From Pleurocapsa sp. MO_226.B13 (GTDB taxonomy: Bacteria; Cyanobacteriota; Cyanobacteriia; Cyanobacteriales; Xenococcaceae), in assembly GCA_030064795.1 (NCBI GenBank), contig JASJEI010000345.1:1-29436 (forward strand): 29,436 nucleotides of DNA. Reading direction: 5' to 3'. A model generated the notes under the pieces. It saw only the letters and a program-made list of their open reading frames with translations. It ran no database searches and was not told the origin of the DNA. Position numbers and translations under genes: made by a program. Below are positions 26,191 through 29,436 of this stretch, piece after piece. Positions within the stretch are counted from its first letter, which is position 1. Every line of letters starts with the position of its first letter.

Positions 26191-27726
26191 TCAATAGTCG
26201 CTACCAGAGCCATATTTCCAAGCATCTAGCCAGCGTTCGTAGTAATACTGTTGAGTTGGAGATAAATTTTTGGCTACTGGTTTAATTAATTTGGCTATAT
26301 GGTATAAACCACTATAGAGTGCCAAATTAAAATAATGAATACTCCAGTTCATTAAAGGGGCAATTCCGATCTGAGGTAGTAAAGGAAAAACTAATTTAGG
26401 ATTAACTAGGGGTAGAGTTTTGGCTAGAGGTACGAACTGAATTACGTCCTGTAAAAACGGCTTGAGTACGCTATCTCCTAAACGTTCCATGACGCTAAAA
26501 ACACCACTCATCAAATTATTGATTTGTTGAGGATTGACTTGTTTTCCTACCTCGACGCTCATAGTTTGTTGAAATAGCCAGGTAACAGAGATATTAGGCT
26601 GATATGGTTGCAATAGAGCTAAGTCTTGACTATTAAGAGTGTTAGCTGTCAAAGCTTCATTGATGCCATTAGTCAGACGTGGTAAATGACGCACCATCGC
26701 GCCAAAGCCACCAAAGCTAACGGGAGATTGACCACCCGCACTATCTCCTACAGGCAAAATGCGATCGAATCGTAGCTTAATCGGACTGTTTTTATAAGCG
26801 GGGAAAAAACCAAACAAAAAGCGTTTAAATTCTAGCTGTTCTAGTTCAATATTTTGATATTCAGGTAGCAATCTTAAATACTCTTCCATAAAGTATTCCA
26901 AGCTTGGTCTTTCGGGGTCAGCATCCAGATAGCTAAACATATAGGTAGTGCGTCCATCCTTAGCGGGGAAAGCCTCCCAAAAATATTGACAGTGATTAAT
27001 AATCGGCGTGAAAGAATAGATTAAATCTCCTGTCTCGTTTTCTGGGTAGCCTCTAGCGCAACTACCAACTACTACACACACAGCTTCGGGTTTTGCACCT
27101 TTTCTGGCTTGCTTGACGATCGGAGAAAAATGACCCATGGCATCGATCGCCAGACGTGTGGCGATCGTTTGTTCTCCCGCCTCTATGGCTACGCCATCGG
27201 GATGTACTGTAGCAGCTTTAAATGCCGTATTTTCTAGTAATTTCCCTCCTGCTTGGATAAACTTTTGTTTGAGCATTTCTAGTAAAGAAACGGGGTCAAC
27301 GCCAATATTTAAAACATCTTTGACCCAAATCTCATTTCCAGGCTGAAAACCAACTCTCGCAGGATTGTACTCGGTTGCGATCGCAGTTTCTAATTCTTCT
27401 GGTGTTAATAAATTTAATTCAATAAAAGTCTCTAATTCATCGCGAGAGATATTCCATTCTTGTTCTCTTCCCTTTAACATCCCTCTTTCAATCAAACATA
27501 CTCGCCAACCAAGCTGTTGCAAGGCTGCGCCTAGCAAAATCCCCAATGTTCCTCCGCAGATAACAATATCCGTATCGCAATCTCCCAGATTATTGATACT
27601 GTTGCTAACAACTTGCTCCCCTTCTATTTTTCCCTGTTTTAATGCCGACCAAAATCGATCCGCACGACGCAGGTTTTCTAGGACATTATCCGAACGTTGA
27701 CCGAGTATTTGTTCTGTTAAAGTCAT
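26191..27726 (-). CDS. cruP: CruP, lycopene cyclase-like FAD-dependent carotenoid enzyme
   Basis: The 511-residue flavoprotein belongs to the CruA/CruP family. The dinucleotide-binding fold is at DIVICGGTLGILL (residues 53-65), with E80 at the end of strand 2. LKGREQEWNISRDELE is a CruP hallmark, also conserved in plant CruP. Further motifs are DAMGHFSPIVKQ, VVGSCARGYPENETGD, YFWEAFPA, and the FAD motif GDSAGGQSPVSFGGFGAM. CruP is shorter than CruA and fits this length. Lycopene beta-cyclase activity is disputed for CruP, and plant CruP is linked to protection against oxidised carotenoids. The C-terminal third contains hydrophobic segments consistent with membrane association. Confidence 0.9.
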   Translation of the reverse strand: MTLTEQILGQRSDNVLENLRRADRFWSALKQGKIEGEQVVSNSINNLGDCDTDIVICGGTLGILLGAALQQLGWRVCLIERGMLKGREQEWNISRDELETFIELNLLTPEELETAIATEYNPARVGFQPGNEIWVKDVLNIGVDPVSLLEMLKQKFIQAGGKLLENTAFKAATVHPDGVAIEAGEQTIATRLAIDAMGHFSPIVKQARKGAKPEAVCVVVGSCARGYPENETGDLIYSFTPIINHCQYFWEAFPAKDGRTTYMFSYLDADPERPSLEYFMEEYLRLLPEYQNIELEQLEFKRFLFGFFPAYKNSPIKLRFDRILPVGDSAGGQSPVSFGGFGAMVRHLPRLTNGINEALTANTLNSQDLALLQPYQPNISVTWLFQQTMSVEVGKQVNPQQINNLMSGVFSVMERLGDSVLKPFLQDVIQFVPLAKTLPLVNPKLVFPLLPQIGIAPLMNWSIHYFNLALYSGLYHIAKLIKPVAKNLSPTQQYYYERWLDAWKYGSGSDY

Positions 27727-27986
27727 TTAAGATAAATTTAGCCGATATTGCTTCTCAGATATTTTTTTAGTATAGAATTATTTGGATTTTCCCTTACTCT
27801 TAACGCTCCTTCTTCTTTTTTGCGACAGAACCGTCTCATTTCTATCTCAGATTCAATTCAGGAAAATTCACCCTTACTGTTAGTCAACTCTTAGATAACT
27901 ATCAGAATCAATTCAGTGTAGGTGGCGAATATATAAACAACCAAAAACAAGAAAGATTTATTAATCTCAATCAAGGAGAAATGATT

Positions 27987-28328
27987 ATGAAACGCTCTGT
28001 ATTAGTTGGTTTGTCAGCTTTAACTTTTTCTTTAGTAGCTGCTCCCGTCTTTGCTGGTGAAATCGCAGCAGTCAATCGCAATTCTACTGGTAACGTTCGA
28101 GAAATCACCCCAGTCGATTTAGTAACTCGCAGCTATCAAGGTTCTTTCCAAAACCAGGGTATTCCCAGTTACGGTACTTTTGTCAAATCAGTCAGCATTG
28201 GAAGAATCACGGCGGAAGATTTAGTCCAAAGTGCGATCGCATCTGGTAGACTCTCATCAGAAACCATCAACAACCAGGCTTATATTAGTAGCGTTAAATC
28301 CCAACTAAGAAATCTGGGTAACGACTAA
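27987..28328 (+). CDS. Small exported protein of unknown function
   Basis: From the ATG at 27987 it has 113 residues: a Sec signal peptide (MKRSVLVGL, hydrophobic core, cleavage after APVFA at about residue 23) and a mature domain of about 90 residues. AAGGAG at about 27973-27978 is 8 nt before this ATG but only 2 nt before an earlier in-frame ATG (27981), so the later start is preferred. The mature part has ITPVDLVTRSYQGSF, PSYGTFVKSVSIGRITAEDL and LSSETINNQAYISSVKSQL. I do not recognise a named domain. The stop is 1 nt before the next start, so the two genes form an operon. Confidence 0.8.
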   Translation: MKRSVLVGLSALTFSLVAAPVFAGEIAAVNRNSTGNVREITPVDLVTRSYQGSFQNQGIPSYGTFVKSVSIGRITAEDLVQSAIASGRLSSETINNQAYISSVKSQLRNLGND

Positions 28329-28329
28329 G

Positions 28330-28674
28330 ATGAAACTAATATTTGTCTACAATGCCGATAGCGGTTTAATTAATACCTTAATTGATATCGGACATAAAGC
28401 AATTAGCCCTCGAACCTATGAATGCAATCTCTGTGCATTGACTTTCGGCTTAGTTGGCGAACAGGAAAAGTGGAAGCAGTTCAGAGAAGCATCGAATACG
28501 GAAATGGTGTTTTTCCATCGAAATGAGTTTGAGCAAAAATACACGCGAAAATATGATTATCCAGTGATTCTCAAACAAGACAATGAAATTACTGTGGCGA
28601 TTTCTCAGGCAGAATTGAATGAGATTTCCACCTTAGACCAGTTAATCTCTCAGGTAGAAAGTTTACTGGCTTAA
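28330..28674 (+). CDS. Conserved cytosolic protein with a CNLC motif, function unknown
   Basis: The 114-residue protein begins MKLIFVYNADSGLINTLIDI, then HKAISPRTYECNLCALTFGL with a CxxC pair (C32 and C35), then KWKQFREASNTEMVFFHRNEF and YPVILKQDN. The pattern recalls a small family found in cyanobacteria and Bacteroidetes whose function I do not know. The CxxC could bind metal or be redox active. There is no signal peptide or membrane segment, in contrast to its exported operon partner directly upstream. A terminator follows. Confidence 0.8.
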   Translation: MKLIFVYNADSGLINTLIDIGHKAISPRTYECNLCALTFGLVGEQEKWKQFREASNTEMVFFHRNEFEQKYTRKYDYPVILKQDNEITVAISQAELNEISTLDQLISQVESLLA

Positions 28675-28704
28675 CAGTTTCTTAAATTGAGTTTTTTTTT
28701 CTTG

Positions 28705-28733
28705 AACCTTGGCATAATAAGCCGAGGTTTTTT
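28705..28733 (+). terminator. Rho-independent terminator of the two-gene operon
   Basis: Arms AACCTTGGC (28705-28713) and GCCGAGGTT (28721-28729) pair with one mismatch of G-U type, and a T run reaches 28733. Confidence 0.85.
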
Positions 28734-28784
28734 GCCGATCTTGTATTTATAAGCTAAACATCCGATCGACATTGAGGCTAGAGA

Positions 28785-28815
28785 AGTAAGCCTCCCAAAA
28801 GCTAAAAGGCTTACT
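28785..28815. repeat. 9-bp inverted repeat downstream of the CP43-like gene
   Basis: AGTAAGCCT (28785-28793) and AGGCTTACT (28807-28815) form a perfect stem with a 13-nt loop, 12 bp past the stop of the leftward gene. No T run follows on the minus strand, so termination is uncertain; mRNA stabilisation is possible. Confidence 0.5.
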
Positions 28816-28827
28816 AGTGCGATCGTT

Positions 28828-29436
28828 TTAAGGTCTAATTGAAAGTAAAATTAAACTGGTTACAGCGATCGCCAGTACAATAAATCCAGCTACAGTCGCG
28901 TTAAACTTATCTTTCTCAGTTAAGACTCCATATGCATCCTTAGACTTCAGAGCATGCCAAATATGACCGCCTAAAAAAGTAGCGCAGAGAGTAAACTGCA
29001 CACCTCCAAACTGACCCAAACCCGCACCATATAATTCGGGAGGAAAAGCAATGTCATTAAAAGACACAAAATAGCCTGAAGTAAATGCCATTAATGCTAC
29101 TCCTGCCAAACTATAAGAAAGTATAGCGTGTCCATTGTAAGTAAAAGAAGTTCTCGCCCACCCAAAAGGCTCTTTGAGAATATGCCAAGCACCGCCAGCA
29201 ATACAGGCTACACCAACCCAAATATGACCGCCGATTATATCCTCTAAATTATCTACCGCAGCCATACCTAAAGGATTCCAAGATCCATTGCTCAAACCAA
29301 ACAAATAGCCAAAGATAATTACGGGATTTAAAGTGGGTTCGGTAACGAGTCGTACATTACCCGCCACGGAATCATAGATTCCGCCGAAAAACATCGCTTT
29401 ACCCACAAATAGTAAGGCTGCTACACCCAAAAATAT
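28828..29436 (-). CDS. IsiA/Pcb-type CP43-like chlorophyll-binding antenna protein (3' part)
   Basis: The frame is open through the window edge, so the N-terminus is missing; 202 residues are seen. GYLFG, AAVDNLEDIIGGHIWVG, WHILKEPFGWA and GGHIWHALKSKD are the helix 4-6 chlorophyll-binding motifs of the CP43/IsiA/Pcb family. The large lumenal loop of true PsbC is absent, which favours an accessory antenna. After helix 6 the protein continues with KDAYGVLTEKDKFN and one more hydrophobic stretch (VAGFIVLAIAVTSLILL) before SIRP. IsiA usually ends soon after helix 6, so this is an extra segment. It is not the PsaL-type fusion, being far too short. Iron-stress or light regulation cannot be judged without the upstream part. 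Confidence 0.85.
   Translation of the reverse strand: MFLGVAALLFVGKAMFFGGIYDSVAGNVRLVTEPTLNPVIIFGYLFGLSNGSWNPLGMAAVDNLEDIIGGHIWVGVACIAGGAWHILKEPFGWARTSFTYNGHAILSYSLAGVALMAFTSGYFVSFNDIAFPPELYGAGLGQFGGVQFTLCATFLGGHIWHALKSKDAYGVLTEKDKFNATVAGFIVLAIAVTSLILLSIRP

Overview
The window is a stretch of cyanobacterial chromosome. The evidence is the many copies of the HIP1 octamer (GCGATCGC, often embedded in hairpins), a complete 3' portion of a urea ABC transporter operon (urt), a CP43-like chlorophyll-binding protein, a CruP-type lycopene-cyclase homologue, a PaO/Lls1-type Rieske oxygenase, a cyanobacterial-type LexA, and the glycogen enzymes GlgC and GlgP. GC content looks moderate to low. The repeat style (heptamer tandem repeats and CCTAAAGGA palindromes) suggests a repeat-rich unicellular/baeocystous or filamentous cyanobacterium, but genus cannot be fixed from the sequence.

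Layout. 1-5182 (+): 3' end of urtA, then urtB, urtC, urtD and urtE. The operon order is intact, but every spacer is decorated: a terminator-like hairpin after urtA, a MITE-like element with an apparent 8-bp target duplication between urtB and urtC, a heptamer repeat between urtC and urtD, and a palindromic repeat plus a DUF433/DUF5615 toxin-antitoxin pair (toxin frameshifted) between urtD and urtE. 5183-7339 (+): a repeat block bracketed by 10-bp inverted repeats, a LexA box, lexA, a HIP1 hairpin and a tRNA-dihydrouridine synthase. 7486-7799: a decayed leucine-rich-variant-repeat gene. 7832-9685 (-): a fused two-ATPase peptide-type ABC protein. 9920-11734 (+): a family-9 glycoside hydrolase without a signal peptide. 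11813-13910 (-): a stand-alone GAF protein carrying both cysteines expected of a DXCF cyanobacteriochrome, then (reading leftward from 13910) an EamA transporter overlapping kptA by 4 bp.

14230-23807 is a central carbon region: type I GAPDH, enolase and glycogen phosphorylase on +, a PaO-like Rieske oxygenase on +, then a J-domain protein and ADP-glucose pyrophosphorylase on -. GlgC makes the glycogen precursor; GlgP releases glucose-1-phosphate, and GAPDH and enolase handle the lower part of glycolysis. 23998-29436: sufE (+), a Fur-family regulator (-), a transposase fossil joined to a palindromic repeat (-), cruP (-), a small secreted protein and a CxxC protein as an operon (+), and the 3' part of an IsiA/Pcb-like gene (-) running off the window.

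Most of the window is ordinary housekeeping. The parts I consider worth a second look are the single-GAF DXCF photoreceptor candidate, the MITE-like element and related palindromes colonising the urt operon, the one-base frameshift in the DUF5615 toxin, the leaderless GH9 enzyme, and the CP43-like protein with an extra C-terminal hydrophobic segment. I saw no CRISPR array, rRNA or tRNA gene.
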